Source: Rhodococcus sp. 1168
GTDB taxonomy: Bacteria; Actinomycetota; Actinomycetes; Mycobacteriales; Mycobacteriaceae
Assembly (NCBI RefSeq): GCF_002091955.1
Contig: NZ_MKKY01000055.1
Location: 62,001 to 126,000, forward strand
DNA: 64,000 nt
Direction of reading: 5' to 3'
A model generated the notes under the pieces. That model was not told the DNA's origin, ran no database searches, and worked only from the letters and a program-made list of their open reading frames with translations. The first letter of the stretch is position 1, and the number at the start of each line of letters is the position of its first letter. This document shows, piece after piece, positions 16,850-25,760 of the stretch. A program made the translations under genes and the position numbers.

Positions 16850-19564
16850 TTAGCCTTTCAGCTGGTTTGTCGGCGGATCTTCCAGCTTCACTGGGGCGCC
16901 ACCGTCAGGAAATATCCGGATCCAGAATGGGCTCACTAACCGAGGAATGCTGAACTCGACGCTGGCAGGAGTTACCCCGTTCAAGTCGACACGGATCTTC
17001 TCGACCACCTCACCGTCAGTAGACCGGGACGGCATGATCGAGCTCTCCCGCGCGACCACCAACAGCGAGACCGGACCTGAGAATCCGTCGGATTCCACTG
17101 TTGCGCGGACAGGCTTGCGGCGACCGAACCGGGAGGGCGGAATCTCGAGCTTGTACTTGACCACCGGAAGCCGCGCCGCGATCTGAACCTCGACTGGGCT
17201 GGCGATCCATTTCTGACCATTCCCGAAGGCCACGGTAGAAATGGTCACTCGATCGACAGCCGTCGCTTGGATCCGACAGCCGCCGTTGATCTTGTACTCC
17301 GCGCGACTGACGCTCTTCGACTGAGCCATGCTGCCGCTGAACCACGAAACAGCGGCTGAATAGTCGCCGTGTGGCCATTCCCAGGAGACAACGAGCTCGT
17401 CACCGTAGCGATCTACCCGGGGATTCTTTACGCTCGGCGCCGACCCGACGACCGCGGACGCCCCGAACAGTCCCCTATTGCCGTCGACAGTGATGGCAGC
17501 AATCACCCGCAGATCGCGAAAGCGCGGGAAGCTCAGCGAGGTCTGCCCCGCCCACGCGCCAAGGACCCCGCTGACACGTCGGCCATCGATTCCGTCGAGG
17601 TCGGCAAGGTCCACCTCGATTCCAGCCGCGGGCAGCTTTTCGTCGATAGGAAAAGCCCACAGTTCGACCGAATATCCGCCTGGCTCGGGCCACGTTGCAC
17701 GGTGTCCGTCGCGTCCATCCGAAAGCTTGGCATCGGCGATATGCAAATCACCGATCACGCTGATCAGACCGCGCGGCGAAGCATCGATCGCCACGGGCGG
17801 CGACACCACGCGAGTGCCGTCTGGCAGCACATAGACAGCCTCGAACGAGAAGCGATACCGCTCGCCCGTCACCAAGCCGGTTACGGTCGTCCGATTCGCG
17901 CCGCCCGCATTTACTGGCGCCCGGGTCCCGTCCGGATTCGTTCGGGTCACCTGAACCCCGACTGCTTCAGGAGCGAGGCGCCACATCAACGTGACCTCGG
18001 TCGGTGACGAGCCGGCTGTCACATCTTTCGGGCCAGGCAGAACAATCTGCTCTGCAGAGGCCGGTAGCGACGCGACGCCGCGACGGACAGCGAAAACCGA
18101 GTAGTGAACGCGTTTGGCCATAGGCGGAGCAGGATCGGTAAACGCCGCTGCGGTCAGATCTCGCGCCAGCTGCGAGCCGTCACCAGTGTTGGCCGGCGCA
18201 TGCCCGTCGGTGCTGCGTACGACGATGAACTGGCAGTCGGCCCCGCCATCGAACTTCCAGCTGAGCGTTATCCCGTCCTTTTCAGAGGGTTTCGCGACGA
18301 GGTACTCAGGAGATGGCGGCGGGAGCTTCTCGAGCAGCTCGGTCAGCCGCGCATCCTTGCGGTCGACAACCGACGCCTGGGCCAACGCGTTTGCAGCTGT
18401 CCCGTAGTCCCGTTTCGCCATTGCAGCTTCGTACCCGGCTACCAGGGTCGCCTTGCGGTTTTCAGCCGCGGCCAGGACAGCTGCGACCCGATTGACCTCC
18501 GCTTCACCGAACTGGTCAACATTGGCTATGGCGTCGAAAGTATTGCGCGCGTCGGCAAGTGAACCCTCTGCAACCAGATTCGTCACATCGTTGAGGTCGC
18601 GCGTACCTGTCGATCCAGAGAGTTTGGCGAGTATCCGTGCTGCGTCGACGTTGTCGAGTCCTGTGCCCTTCGTGAGCTTCAGGAGTGCGCTGGCAAGCAA
18701 TTCGCCGCGGGCGAGCATCTCTTTGGTTGTCGCGACGAACGATGCGAGCACGAACTGCTGCAAATCGACACTTTCGGCGAAATCAGTCCGCACGATGGTC
18801 AGCGCTTTCTGCGCCGCCTGCAGTGCATCCGAATCCTTACCTGTTTCAGCGGCCTTCTGTGCTGCGACGACCTGCGCGATCGTGATCGGACGTCGCCCAC
18901 CCGGGCCGAAGGTCAGTTCATCGATCACCCGGATCGATTCAGCGCGTTGCGGTTCTGCCAACAGCAGCACATCCACGATGCTTCGATACTCCGTGAACCT
19001 GCCGATATCGGTCACCCCGCGCTGGATGGGCGTCGTCGGCAGCTTGAAGTCAGAGCACACGACGATGCCGGACCCCTCGACAGCCGATTTCAGCGCGGAT
19101 TCTGAAATTGAGCCCAGCCCCTGGGCCTTGGCTTTGTCGGACAAGTGCTCCTTGGTGATTACCTTCAGAGCCTGATGCTCGAGCGAGACTGCTGCAGTGA
19201 AGTCGGCGAGCTTCGATTTGAAGACATCAGCTTTCGCTGATTGCAGCTGCTTCCAGAACGCCGGTGACGTGAGGTCGTGACCAGCGACCTTCAGTTCGGC
19301 GATCAGCTTCTTCAGAAATTGAGCTGGCGGCATGGACTGCCGTTTGTTCAAGAACATGTCGACCGAAGTGATATGCGCCGCTAAATCGCTCAGGTCGGCT
19401 GGAATAGCCAAGAGCGTTGCCAGGTCGAGACCGGCAACGACCGAAACGTCTGGCGAGCCTTGGAGTTCACGCAACGCGCGCTGGATTTCGGCCAGCAGAA
19501 GCTTGTCGCGCGTGAGCGGCTTAAGCACGTCCGCGAGGTAGGCCTTTTGATCGAAGGTCATCAT
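16850..19564 (-). CDS. Large helical/fibronectin type III repeat protein
   Basis: A 904-residue cytosolic protein without signal peptide or membrane helix. Residues 1-410 are helix-rich: an N-terminal LADVLKPLTRDKLLLAEI segment and a repeat-like helical region with KALTIVRTDFAESVDLQQF. From about residue 415 there are beta-sandwich repeats with FN3 character: YLVAKPSEKDGITLSWKF, VHYSVFAVRRG, then VTAGSSPTEVTLMWRL and VTGLVTGERYRFSFEAVY, with further such domains to the end. In the operon it lies between Hsp70 and the soluble GTPase. Intracellular FN3 proteins in such systems are thought to act as binding scaffolds or invader sensors; this is inference. Confidence 0.8.
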   Translation of the reverse strand: MMTFDQKAYLADVLKPLTRDKLLLAEIQRALRELQGSPDVSVVAGLDLATLLAIPADLSDLAAHITSVDMFLNKRQSMPPAQFLKKLIAELKVAGHDLTSPAFWKQLQSAKADVFKSKLADFTAAVSLEHQALKVITKEHLSDKAKAQGLGSISESALKSAVEGSGIVVCSDFKLPTTPIQRGVTDIGRFTEYRSIVDVLLLAEPQRAESIRVIDELTFGPGGRRPITIAQVVAAQKAAETGKDSDALQAAQKALTIVRTDFAESVDLQQFVLASFVATTKEMLARGELLASALLKLTKGTGLDNVDAARILAKLSGSTGTRDLNDVTNLVAEGSLADARNTFDAIANVDQFGEAEVNRVAAVLAAAENRKATLVAGYEAAMAKRDYGTAANALAQASVVDRKDARLTELLEKLPPPSPEYLVAKPSEKDGITLSWKFDGGADCQFIVVRSTDGHAPANTGDGSQLARDLTAAAFTDPAPPMAKRVHYSVFAVRRGVASLPASAEQIVLPGPKDVTAGSSPTEVTLMWRLAPEAVGVQVTRTNPDGTRAPVNAGGANRTTVTGLVTGERYRFSFEAVYVLPDGTRVVSPPVAIDASPRGLISVIGDLHIADAKLSDGRDGHRATWPEPGGYSVELWAFPIDEKLPAAGIEVDLADLDGIDGRRVSGVLGAWAGQTSLSFPRFRDLRVIAAITVDGNRGLFGASAVVGSAPSVKNPRVDRYGDELVVSWEWPHGDYSAAVSWFSGSMAQSKSVSRAEYKINGGCRIQATAVDRVTISTVAFGNGQKWIASPVEVQIAARLPVVKYKLEIPPSRFGRRKPVRATVESDGFSGPVSLLVVARESSIMPSRSTDGEVVEKIRVDLNGVTPASVEFSIPRLVSPFWIRIFPDGGAPVKLEDPPTNQLKG

Positions 19565-19698
19565 GTCGCATTAGCCTCCAATTCGTGTTTGGTGGCTAAA
19601 TGCAAGTCCATGCCCCTGCTGCACCGTGATCGTGGGCAGACCCGCAACTGAAAATGATGAATCGTAACCGGATGCTAGAACCGCGCACTCGTCGAGAC

Positions 19699-21315
19699 TC
19701 ATGACCGTGTCATGAGTCCACCGACGAGGGCCTTTCCAGCTTCGATCTCCTCCGGCTTGAGGGCTGATATCTTGGCTTCGAGAGTAAGTTCGCGCCCCGA
19801 GATTGGCTCGCGCGCTCGTAGGGTCGCGATGCCCTCGTTCGAGATGCTAAGTAGCAGCTCAATGGTCGACCCGCGCGGCATAGGCGGCATACCTGTGATC
19901 TCTGCTTCTGTGAGCAGAGAGTTCGCCGAAACGCTCTCGGACTCGACCTCGCCGCCCTGCTCGTAGAGCTTGACGCGGACGCCGGTCTGGTCGTCAGATG
20001 CAGTTCCAGCCTCCAGCTTCGCGTCCACTACTGGGAGTGGATCGTTTGCGTGCACCAAGAATCCAATGTATTCCTCAAGCTCACCGGACGAATCCCCACG
20101 AACGAATTCGACTCCGATACCTCGCGACAACGCATTCTTGATATTCAATGTTGTCGCGCCGCCGAGGAAATACTTGGCCTCGGTGTTAGTTGGGGCGTCA
20201 GCTTGAGGGTCGCCGGCCGCGGTGCCCGTCTCACCGACGGGAAACGGAACCGCGCCGTCGACGATTGCTTGCCCGTAGATGGCAGCTCCCTTGGCCACTG
20301 AAAGGTCGAAATCGGTTGGGATGGGGTCAAACCCTGCCGCGCGCAGTGCCCTGTCCACCATCGGCATTCGCGACGATCCGCCGACCAGCAGCAGCTTGTC
20401 TATCGAAAGTCCCGGTGCCTTCTGCTTGGCAGTGTCGATCACGCGCTGTGTGATTTCGACGGTCTGCTTGACCAAATGCGCTGTAGCCAAATCGAACTCG
20501 TCTCGTGTCACGACGATCTTCTCATCGTGACCCTCGAACCGACACCGAAAAGTTGTGTCCTGTTTACGGGTCAACGACTTCTTCTTGACCTCGACATCCT
20601 GCAAGATCTCGACCATAAAATCTGGATCATCGGCGGGATCGGCATCGACGATCCCGGCCTGCGCGACGAACTTGTCGATAACGACGCGAGCGAGAGCTGC
20701 ATCCCAGTCGGCACCACCCAGCACGCGGTTGCCGTCCACTGCAACCACTTCAACGTTGCCCGGCTCGGCAATCATCACCGTCGTGTCGAACGTACCGCCA
20801 CCGAGGTCGTAAATCAGGATGGTCTCGCGTTTTTCACCACGGACGCCCAGAGACAACGCTGCTGCGATCGGCTCGGCGATAATGCCGACAATCTCCAGGC
20901 CTGCCATCTCACCGGCCTGCTTGGTGGCCTCTTTCTCCTTCACGCCGAAGTAGGCCGGCACAGTGATGACTGCCTTGGTGACCTTCGACCCGCCCTCCTG
21001 ATTGGCAGCCTGCACCAACTCCTTGAGAATCAGCCCCGAAATCGACTCGGGCGTATAAGTTTGTCCACCGAACGACTGCGGAAACTCCGTCCCCATACGC
21101 CGCTTGATCAACGCGCACCCGTTGTCCGAATCAGTCACCAGCGACGACTTCGCCTCACCGCCGACAATCGCCGAACCGGAATCGAAGTAGACCACCGAAG
21201 GGGTGGTGTCCTCACCGCTTTGACTCTTGATTATCTCGGCCTGGTCCAGATCATTGATCTTGGCGACCGCCGAATAGGTTGTCCCCAAGTCGATTCCGAA
21301 AACATCACAGGACAC
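19699..21315 (-). CDS. Hsp70-family chaperone (first copy in the island)
   Basis: A 538-residue Hsp70. The GTG at 21315 is chosen because AAGGAG lies about ten bases upstream and the product then begins VSCDVFGIDLGTTYSAV; the ORF extends to 21372, but this would overlap the GrpE-like gene far more. The chosen start overlaps the GrpE-like stop by 11 bases. ATPase motifs are intact: VFGIDLGTTYSAVAK, TVPAYFGVKEKEA, LIYDLGGGTFDTTVM and LLLVGGSSRMPMV. A beta substrate-binding domain is present (GVRVKLYEQGGEVES), and the helical lid is missing as in the second copy. The direct coupling with a GrpE-like factor suggests it is the nucleotide-exchanged member. No J-domain protein is encoded in the island. 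Confidence 0.94.
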   Translation of the reverse strand: MSCDVFGIDLGTTYSAVAKINDLDQAEIIKSQSGEDTTPSVVYFDSGSAIVGGEAKSSLVTDSDNGCALIKRRMGTEFPQSFGGQTYTPESISGLILKELVQAANQEGGSKVTKAVITVPAYFGVKEKEATKQAGEMAGLEIVGIIAEPIAAALSLGVRGEKRETILIYDLGGGTFDTTVMIAEPGNVEVVAVDGNRVLGGADWDAALARVVIDKFVAQAGIVDADPADDPDFMVEILQDVEVKKKSLTRKQDTTFRCRFEGHDEKIVVTRDEFDLATAHLVKQTVEITQRVIDTAKQKAPGLSIDKLLLVGGSSRMPMVDRALRAAGFDPIPTDFDLSVAKGAAIYGQAIVDGAVPFPVGETGTAAGDPQADAPTNTEAKYFLGGATTLNIKNALSRGIGVEFVRGDSSGELEEYIGFLVHANDPLPVVDAKLEAGTASDDQTGVRVKLYEQGGEVESESVSANSLLTEAEITGMPPMPRGSTIELLLSISNEGIATLRAREPISGRELTLEAKISALKPEEIEAGKALVGGLMTRS

Positions 21316-22042
21316 GTCTGTTCTCTCCTTCATTCTGGTGGTTGGCGGGTGCGGAAACATTCGCAGCTGCAACCGACACGCGGTTCGCGGAGTCGACAGC
21401 TTCGACGCCTTGGTACCTGTACACAGTCACCATCGCCGGCATGAATACGCGCTCCGCGCCGATGTAGGTAAATCCCTGCCGTAGTACACGTTCGACCCGC
21501 CGATCGAGGCTCGCGTCATCTGTCTCGACTCGCCGCCGCGCGGCGTGCTTTCCTGCATCGAAATCGTCGAGCACCGAAACGCCGATCGATTCGATATCGA
21601 GCAGACCTAGGGTCTCTTCGATCTCGGACACGAAGAAATCGAAGTCCTTCTGCCCAAGGTCGTCGCTGCGTGCCGCTGCCCGCGCTTCTGAACCGCGTGC
21701 CTCGGTGTGCAAAGACGCAAGCTTGAGAATGACTGGCTTCAGCAACTCGCGAATTTGATCTGCCTGTAGCTCTTCGATGCGAGCCTGCATTCTCCGAATG
21801 ATCGACTCATACTGCTCCGCCCTGCTGTGGAAGCGCTCCAGTGCCCGCACCATGTCGGCGAGCTCGCCGGATTGAACAGCAGGATCGGCGGCAGTTTGCA
21901 CAGCATCCGTCGTACCTGCACCACCGTCGGGCGCGTCGCCGGCAACCTCGTCCGGCACGTCGGTCCCGACTGGTTCACCCGCGGCCACATCGAGCGGCCT
22001 CGCAGGCTCGTCGGCATAAGTATGTTGATCATCCGCTGACAT
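21305..22042 (-). CDS. GrpE-like nucleotide exchange factor
   Basis: A 245-residue acidic protein. The N-terminal 60 residues are disordered (Asp, Glu, Pro and Ala-rich). A long coiled coil follows (ELADMVRALERFHSRAEQYE, then RMQARIEELQADQIRELL). The C-terminal part has GrpE-type order: KDFDFFVSEIEETLGLLDIE, then VLRQGFTYIGAERVFMPAMV, then VTVYRYQG. The pattern ending in RVLRQGF...R...VxV matches the GrpE beta-wing. Housekeeping GrpE is shorter and differs in sequence, so this is a dedicated partner of the neighbouring Hsp70. It overlaps the Hsp70 gene. Between it and the TerD gene upstream there are 191 bases, long enough for an internal promoter. Confidence 0.8.
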   Translation of the reverse strand: MSADDQHTYADEPARPLDVAAGEPVGTDVPDEVAGDAPDGGAGTTDAVQTAADPAVQSGELADMVRALERFHSRAEQYESIIRRMQARIEELQADQIRELLKPVILKLASLHTEARGSEARAAARSDDLGQKDFDFFVSEIEETLGLLDIESIGVSVLDDFDAGKHAARRRVETDDASLDRRVERVLRQGFTYIGAERVFMPAMVTVYRYQGVEAVDSANRVSVAAANVSAPANHQNEGENRRVL

Positions 22043-22233
22043 CAGTGATGTCCACCTCCTCCGAGAACGTCGACCTCTTAGCGCGACCTACAGGCCAGGC
22101 GGTTATCTGGGGTCGTGAGCCAGTGAATCTAAACAGGGAAGTCGACCGGCTGACTATCCGTCGAACGCATGACATCGCGGGTTTGACATTTGCAGAATGG
22201 GCTTGCTGTCCACCGCCGAGTGTCGTCGATTCT

Positions 22234-23583
22234 TTACTCGACGTTCACGCCGTAATCCGTCGCGATTCCGGCCAGTCCAAGTGCGTACCCCTGGCCAACT
22301 GCACGGAACTTCCACTGCCCCCTGTGCCGATAGACCTCGCCGAAGATCAGTGCGCTCTCCGTGGTGCCCGGGCGTTCCATCGAGAATCTCGCGATCTCAG
22401 CGGTCCCACGCTCGTCACTAAGCCCGATGTAGGCATCTCGGATATCATCGAAGGAAAAGCCACCGATATTGCCCTTGTTGATCGCAACCGCAAATACAAC
22501 TTTCGCCGCGGCCTCCGACATCCGAGTCAGGCGGACCCGGATGGTCGACACGTAAGTGCTCGCGCCTGCGGGCTGAGTACCACCAGTCAACTCGACGCTC
22601 CCGTCCGGGCTAGTTGTGTTGTTGTAGAAGACGAAGTGATCGTCGGACAGCACCGTGCCGCTGTCACCGACAACGATTGCGGAGGAATCGATGTCGATAG
22701 CGTTGGCGATCTGATCGCGCACACTCCACCCCAGCACGACAAGGATAGTTTCGGGACAACGCTCAGCTGTCCCGACAACCATGTTCTCTCCCTTGGCCAA
22801 CCGACGCCCAGGTTCCGCGTGCGGCCTGACCGGGGGCGACGCAGTGGCGGCAGGGCGCTGGATTATCGCGGACCCGGGCAGATCAGGTACGGAAGGGCGA
22901 GCGACGGCCTGCGGTGGTGGCGGAGCAGGCGTACTCGCTCTGGGAGGTGTCGACTGGGCAGCAGGGGGACTCATCGTCAATGCCGAGGAGCGTGGCGGCA
23001 GCACAATAGAACTGATGGCGACTTGTGCAAGCTGTTCTGGGTCAATATCTAGACGGGCCCGTTCTGGCACAGCACTTGGTCGTGACGGTTGGCCCCGCAA
23101 TTCGTCGATGAAGACTGCCCGTGCACCCCGCATCGCAGTCACGATTTTCAGGTCGGCCTTGCCTCTACTCCCCACGGAAGTGTGCAGACCCTCGAGCTGG
23201 GCTGCCTCTTGCAACGGTTTGATCAATAGACTCAGAATCTCGGCGGCATAGTTGCCCTCGTGCCGAGTGAGCACGCAGACGACCGTACTGATGTCGCCGT
23301 TGATGAATATCGACCAGGCGACGTCGAAAGTTGGCGTCGACGCCTGTGCAAGATGATCGCTTGGACGAACCGACGACTCCCTCAGGAATGGTGCCACATC
23401 AACCATCAGCTCATAGAGCGAGCCGGGTTCGATGCGCCCGCACAACATCGGCGCAATGCCGGACACTTCAACGAGTTCTACGAATAGGTTCGCGAGCGGG
23501 TCGCTCTGCGGCTCCATCGGAGCCATGCCCCCAGCAACTGAGCCTGAATCATTTCGACCATTTGTTCTGCCGAATAGTGCCAC
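22234..23583 (-). CDS. TerD-domain protein with an extra N-terminal domain
   Basis: A 449-residue protein starting at GTG 23583 (GAGG upstream). Residues 1-185 form an alpha/beta domain (FDVAWSIFINGDISTVVCVL, GNYAAEILSLLIKPLQEA). A Pro/Ala-rich linker follows (about 200-255). The C-terminal TerD domain begins at LAKGENMVV: VVLGWSV, DIDSSAIVV, DDHFVFYNNTTSPDGSVEL, KVVFAVAINKGNIGGFSFDDI, then FGEVYRHRGQWKFRAVGQGY. TerD domains bind calcium through acidic residues in the FVFYN...D region; here the usual GDDE stretch between SPDGSV and the next strand is reduced (ELTGGTQPAGAST), so calcium binding may be weakened. It is the first long gene of the operon. Confidence 0.9.
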   Translation of the reverse strand: MALFGRTNGRNDSGSVAGGMAPMEPQSDPLANLFVELVEVSGIAPMLCGRIEPGSLYELMVDVAPFLRESSVRPSDHLAQASTPTFDVAWSIFINGDISTVVCVLTRHEGNYAAEILSLLIKPLQEAAQLEGLHTSVGSRGKADLKIVTAMRGARAVFIDELRGQPSRPSAVPERARLDIDPEQLAQVAISSIVLPPRSSALTMSPPAAQSTPPRASTPAPPPPQAVARPSVPDLPGSAIIQRPAATASPPVRPHAEPGRRLAKGENMVVGTAERCPETILVVLGWSVRDQIANAIDIDSSAIVVGDSGTVLSDDHFVFYNNTTSPDGSVELTGGTQPAGASTYVSTIRVRLTRMSEAAAKVVFAVAINKGNIGGFSFDDIRDAYIGLSDERGTAEIARFSMERPGTTESALIFGEVYRHRGQWKFRAVGQGYALGLAGIATDYGVNVE

Positions 23584-23655
23584 GATGCCTCGATTCAGTC
23601 AATGGGTTTGGGCTGGAATCGGCACGTGAACAAGGGTTTGCATACGAACCAGTCA

Positions 23656-23997
23656 TCACCTGCGCCTGCGGCCCAACGTGGCAAATACTAGCCCGTAGAC
23701 CACAGAGTAGGTGACGATACCTGTAACACCACGGTAGTCGGCACCACTCGATGAACAGTTCAGGCCAGCGGAATCGAACGCGACACTGAGTGCCCCTATC
23801 GCTACCGCGAAGAAAGCGATAGCCAAGTCAACCTCGAGGGCGCAAGCGGCGGACATCACGATGACGAACAAGACTCCGACCAACGGGCCCATGCAACGCT
23901 CACTGAATACGTCGACTCCGAACGGGGAAGCGGCTCCCGGCTTACGCTGCGCATCAAGTAATTTGAGCATCTTTTGCGATTTCCTCAGCATCACCAC
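23656..23997 (-). CDS. Small membrane protein (about 113 residues)
   Basis: A hydrophobic protein with three predicted membrane helices: MGPLVGVLFVIVMSAACAL, AIAFFAVAIGALSVAFDSA and VTGIVTYSVVYGLVFATL, ending with a positively charged GRRRR. The first ATG of the frame is at 23997; later in-frame ATGs are possible, but the basic N-terminus (RKSQKMLKLLDAQRK) looks natural. It is codirectional with and 72 bases upstream of the TerD gene, so it may be the first gene of the operon. It resembles the small membrane protein at 33468-34295 in its C-terminal VAYGVVF/VTYSVVYGLVFATL motif, a weak similarity. Function unknown. Confidence 0.55.
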   Translation of the reverse strand: MVMLRKSQKMLKLLDAQRKPGAASPFGVDVFSERCMGPLVGVLFVIVMSAACALEVDLAIAFFAVAIGALSVAFDSAGLNCSSSGADYRGVTGIVTYSVVYGLVFATLGRRRR

Positions 23998-24156
23998 GTA
24001 ACTGCACAGCCCACCGCCCGGCCGGGAGCGTCAATCCTGTCACCCTGGTGGGCATTGTCGCTATAGTGCGTTTGAACGACGGTCGGGGGCTGTCTGAATA
24101 GCGGTGGATCCGGTCCTTGGTTCGACACGCCGAGCTGAGATTGGCGGGAAGGATCG

Positions 24157-25004
24157 ATGATGACCGAAACACTGGATCCCATGGTCGTTGAGGTGGATCA
24201 GAAGCAGTTGGCCGAGCGGCTCCTGGCTCAGGCCAAGGAACAGGGAATCGAGTTGATGGGCCCGGTCGGGCTGCTTAATCAGCTCACCAAGAATATCCTC
24301 GAAACCGCGTTGGATGCAGAGATGACCGAGCACCTCGGCTACGACAAGCACGATGCGGCCGGCCGCGGCAGCGGTAACTCCCGAAACGGCACCCGCTCGA
24401 ATACGGTGCTCATCGAGATCGGACCGGTGGAGATCGACGTTCCACGCGATACCGAGTCCTCGTTCGCGCCGCAGATAGTCAAGAAGCGGCAACGACGCCC
24501 GACTGGTATCGACGAGATCGTATTGTTCTTGACGGCAAAGGTTTTGACGACCGGCGAGGTGTTCGCGCACTTCGCCGATATTCACGGCGCGACGGTATCG
24601 AAGGACACCATCTCCCGCATCACCGACAAGGTTGTCGGGGGACGGCGGTGAAGGTGCGAAGTTCTGGCTCTCGGTGCTCACGGAAATCAAAAACCGGGGT
24701 ATCGCCGATGTCTGCATCGTCGTCTGCGACGGACTGAAAGGACCGCCGGATGCGATCAACACCGTCTGGGAGTTGGCGGTGGTGCAGACATACATTATTC
24801 ACTTGATACGCAACACCTTTCGGTTCGCATCCCGGAAGTAGTGGGATGAGATGTCGCGTGATCTGCGTCCGATCTACACCGCTCCGTCCGAGTCTGCGGC
24901 GAAGGAACGGTTCACTGACTTCATGAAGAAATGGGGTCAGCAGTACCCGGCGATCATCAAGATGTGGAACACCGCGTGGACGGAGTTCGTACCGTTCCTG
25001 GACT
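24157..25004 (+). mobile_element. Dead IS256-family transposase
   Basis: A typical IS256 start: EVDQKQLAERLLAQAKEQGI, then LLNQLTKNILETALDAEMTE, HLGYDKHDAAGRGSGNSRNG and ISRITDKVV. After KVV at about 24635 the sequence jumps in another frame to GDGGEGAKFWLSVLTEIKNR, removing about 50 codons that include the first catalytic Asp (IDAIHVKV region). The second Asp is still there (VVCDGLKG). A TAG replaces a Tyr codon in the expected FASRKYWDEM at about 24839, and the sequence then continues WDEMSRDLRPIYTAP to VPFLD at about 25004, where it joins unrelated DNA. The last third with the catalytic Glu is gone. Three separate lesions rule out activity. Confidence 0.92.
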
Positions 25005-25438
25005 GTCATTCGCCGCGTTGTGCGCCCGCCGCACCGATTCCGGTCAGCTCCAGGCGAACCGACCGGCACCGACTGTGCCGCGGCGGAGACAGACAAGCCA
25101 ACGCCGCCTTGCATCACATCGTCGAAGTTCGACTGTCCTACGACACGGCCACCCAGAACTACCGCGACACCCATCTGGACAAAGGATGGGCCATCTACGC
25201 CGTCTTTCGCGCCCTCAAACGCGCCGTCGCACGGCAAATCTTCCACGCCCTCACCGGCAAGTGCGCCGTGCCCGACTACACCGACCTACGGCCGGCACGA
25301 CGTGCGAAGAATCTGACCCTCACCGCCGCCGCTCAACATTTGGGCGTCTGGCCATCACGCGTCGGCGAACTCGAACTCGGACAACGCCCCAACGACGAAC
25401 TCGCAGAACGTTACCGAGAATGGCTTCACACCGCTTGA
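25005..25438 (+). mobile_element. C-terminal fragment of an IS110-family transposase
   Basis: In frame with the last part of the IS256 fragment, the reading switches to CAPAAPIPVSS and then RLCRGGDRQANAALHHIVEV, LDKGWAIYAVFRALKRAVAR, an IS110/IS116-type transposase_20 end, then an extra HTH-like tail (LTLTAAAQHLGVWPSRVGEL). The N-terminal RuvC-like DEDD part is missing. The joint at about 25004-25012 fuses two unrelated insertion sequences into one open frame (24851-25438); a hybrid protein of about 195 residues could be made but has no complete catalytic site. Confidence 0.85.
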
Positions 25439-25760
25439 CACGAAATAGGAGCATCACTCCCGCGCCAGGCTAGCTATTGCGCACGAGCAACCGTGGCGTC
25501 CGCAAGGCTTACGAAGGTCAGGTTGGCATTCGTTCGAGCGGACACCTCTGTCTGAAACATTCGACGGGCCAGGATCTTTGGATCCATACCCCGGGGGAGT
25601 GGCAGTAGGAGATCAGGATTCCAGTTGCCTGCCGGGTTGTCTGTACGTCGATCGGATTACAGAGCAGGCGTGTCTGTGAGCCGGCCTGGAGACGGTCCGG
25701 GGGTTCGGTATCCCGTGCAGCAAGACGATCCGCGTCTTGTTCCACGAAAGGAACTCGGCC
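25439..25760. other. Intergenic region before the adenylating enzyme
   Basis: About 320 bases from the transposase fragment to the next gene. No gene or repeat is evident; it should contain the promoter of the two-gene operon at 25761. Confidence 0.5.

Noticed and set aside
24061-24795. Long minus-strand open frame across the IS256 fragment
   Set aside because: It is the antisense of conserved transposase codons and has no independent support.
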